Below, piece by piece: positions 62,808-64,000 of a DNA stretch of 64,000 nt (positions are counted from its first letter, which is position 1; each line of letters begins with the position of its first letter). Below the pieces are notes generated by a model. The model had not been told where the DNA came from. It did no database searches and saw only the letters and a program-made list of their open reading frames with translations. Both the position numbers and the translations under genes were made by a program. The stretch is from CAVSWT01 sp963731745 (lineage in GTDB: Bacteria > Bacteroidota > Ignavibacteria > Ignavibacteriales > Ignavibacteriaceae): contig CAVSWT010000024.1 of NCBI GenBank assembly GCA_963731745.1, positions 62,001-126,000 on the forward strand, read 5' to 3'.

Positions 62808-64000
62808 TCGCGAAGCAAAGTTACATAAAAGAAAATTTAGTGAAAGCCTATTCTGGAAGTTAGGTGCTACGTTTCTACTTATCTTAATAGTGCTCTCAGC
62901 TGTTTATTTATACATTTCCGTATTCACCGCTGAGATGTATTTCCAGGAAGCAAATCAAAAGTTAAATGCGGATATAGCTCCTCATATTGCTAATGAAAAT
63001 CAATGTTTTATAAACGGAAAAGTAAATGAAGATGTTTTAAAAAATGTGTTTCATAATGTAATGATAATTAATCCCAGTATCGAAGTTTACCTTCTTGATA
63101 CCAGAGGAAAAATATTAACTTACTTCGCTCCGGAAAAAAAAATTAAATTAAAATCGTTGCCATTAGAACCCATTCAAAAATATCTTAGCAACGATGGTAA
63201 AAATTTTGTTATGGGCCCCGATCCTAAAAATGAAGATCGAGAAAAAGCTTTTTCAGCAGCAAAAGTTTATGAGGGCAAATCCTTTTGCGGTTATATCTAT
63301 ATTGTTCTTGAGAGCGAAGAATATGATAATGCGATGCAAATGGTTTTTGGTAGTTATATAATGCGGCTTGGTTTCCGATCAATGATTATAACTTTAATAG
63401 CCGCAGGAATAATTTCATTAATTGCTTTAGGATTTATCATTCGCAATATGCGTAAAATTATATCAGCCATACGAGAGTTTAAAAATGGGAATTTGAAAGC
63501 CAGAGTAAAATTGAAGGGAAAAGGTGAACTTTCGGAGTTTGCTGATAGTTATAATGAGATGGCAGATACCATAGTTCGTAATATTGATGACATGAAAACA
63601 ATGGATAATTTAAGACGTGAGCTTGTTGCCAATGTTTCTCATGATTTAAGGACTCCATTGGCCTCTATCCAAGGCTATATTGAAACAATTTTAATGAAAT
63701 CCGATACTTTATCCGATTCAGATAGAACCAAATATATGCAGACAATTTTAAGCAGCACTGAAAGATTAAAAAAATTGGTTGAAGAATTGTTTGAACTTTC
63801 AAAGCTCGAAGCAAGAGAAACCAAACCAAAACCGGAACCTTTTTCTTTAGCTGAACTAGCGCAGGACGTTCAGCAAAAAAATTTAATTATTGCTCAAAAT
63901 AAAAAAATTGAACTCACCACAACATTTCCTTACGATTTGCCTCTAGCTTTTGCAGATATTAGAATGATGGAAAAAGTGCTGCAAAATTTGATTGAAAACT
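62800..64000 (+). CDS. sensor histidine kinase, partner of the OmpR-type regulator (3' partial)
   Basis: The frame starts at ATG 62800, overlapping the regulator, and runs off the window (400 codons). It has a first membrane segment (LGATFLLILIVLSAVYLYI), a ~150-residue periplasmic sensor domain, a second segment (IITLIAAGIISLIALGFII), a HAMP domain (FKNGNLKARVKLKGKGELSEFADSYNEMAD) and a standard H box (VANVSHDLRTPLASIQGYIE). It then enters the region before the N box (MEKVLQNLIEN) where the window ends. A classic EnvZ/BaeS-type transmembrane kinase. The signal is unknown. Confidence 0.93.
   Translation, partial: MHNREAKLHKRKFSESLFWKLGATFLLILIVLSAVYLYISVFTAEMYFQEANQKLNADIAPHIANENQCFINGKVNEDVLKNVFHNVMIINPSIEVYLLDTRGKILTYFAPEKKIKLKSLPLEPIQKYLSNDGKNFVMGPDPKNEDREKAFSAAKVYEGKSFCGYIYIVLESEEYDNAMQMVFGSYIMRLGFRSMIITLIAAGIISLIALGFIIRNMRKIISAIREFKNGNLKARVKLKGKGELSEFADSYNEMADTIVRNIDDMKTMDNLRRELVANVSHDLRTPLASIQGYIETILMKSDTLSDSDRTKYMQTILSSTERLKKLVEELFELSKLEARETKPKPEPFSLAELAQDVQQKNLIIAQNKKIELTTTFPYDLPLAFADIRMMEKVLQNLIEN

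Overview
The window is AT-rich, gene-dense DNA from a member of the Bacteroidota/Chlorobi lineage. It looks most like an Ignavibacteria-type organism. This placement is inferred from several things: repeated type IX secretion (T9SS/Por) C-terminal sorting domains with the NYPNPFNPST signature, a PorV/PorQ-family outer-membrane protein, three TonB-dependent receptors (two with an N-terminal carboxypeptidase-regulatory-like domain), paired DUF4252 proteins behind an ECF sigma factor, and no SusD-like gene. I saw no tRNA, rRNA, CRISPR array, insertion sequence or phage module.

Layout. 1-3.1 kb: the tail of a histidine kinase, an ArsC/Spx-like protein whose start is damaged, and a frameshifted TonB receptor. 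3.2-8.5 kb (minus strand): a probable operon running DUF4331 secreted protein > TPR protein > DUF6702-like > HupE/UreJ-like membrane protein > small exported protein > TonB receptor, preceded by a leader ORF and a palindrome-rich upstream region. 8.8-10.9 kb: a small DUF2892 membrane protein, a small exported protein and a lipoprotein resembling a caspase-fold (C11-like) protease.

10.9-44.4 kb is a large glycan-utilisation locus around a GntR/UTRA regulator. Divergent from the regulator are an SDR dehydrogenase, an MBL-fold hydrolase and a mutarotase-like protein. Downstream of it lie an ABC sugar importer without an ATPase gene, a TonB receptor / FN3-containing secreted protein / PorV-like trio, a GH38 alpha-mannosidase-like enzyme, three tandem secreted proteins sharing a new N-terminal module, a DUF4185-like propeller, an (alpha/alpha)6 glycosidase, an esterase, a ROK sugar kinase, a phosphomannose-isomerase-like fusion, a GH78 alpha-L-rhamnosidase, galT and galK. 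The inferred substrate is a heteroglycan with rhamnose, galactose and mannose-type sugars.

44.4-50.3 kb: an acyl-ACP thioesterase; ECF sigma / putative anti-sigma / two DUF4252 proteins; a NicO/UreH-like nickel-cobalt transporter; a sodium/solute symporter. 50.4-60.7 kb: a trehalose-type operon (TonB receptor > MFS transporter > GH37 trehalase) divergent from a sensing operon made of a membrane-anchored sugar-binding protein, a histidine kinase and a sigma-54 NtrC-type response regulator. 60.8-64 kb: small hypothetical genes, a textbook sigma-54 promoter reading into a 24-residue membrane peptide, and an OmpR-type two-component pair whose kinase runs off the window.

At least seven otherwise well-preserved reading frames are interrupted by single-base shifts, six of them repaired by removing one base. 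This is more suggestive of systematic base-calling error than of gene decay, but only the reads can settle it.
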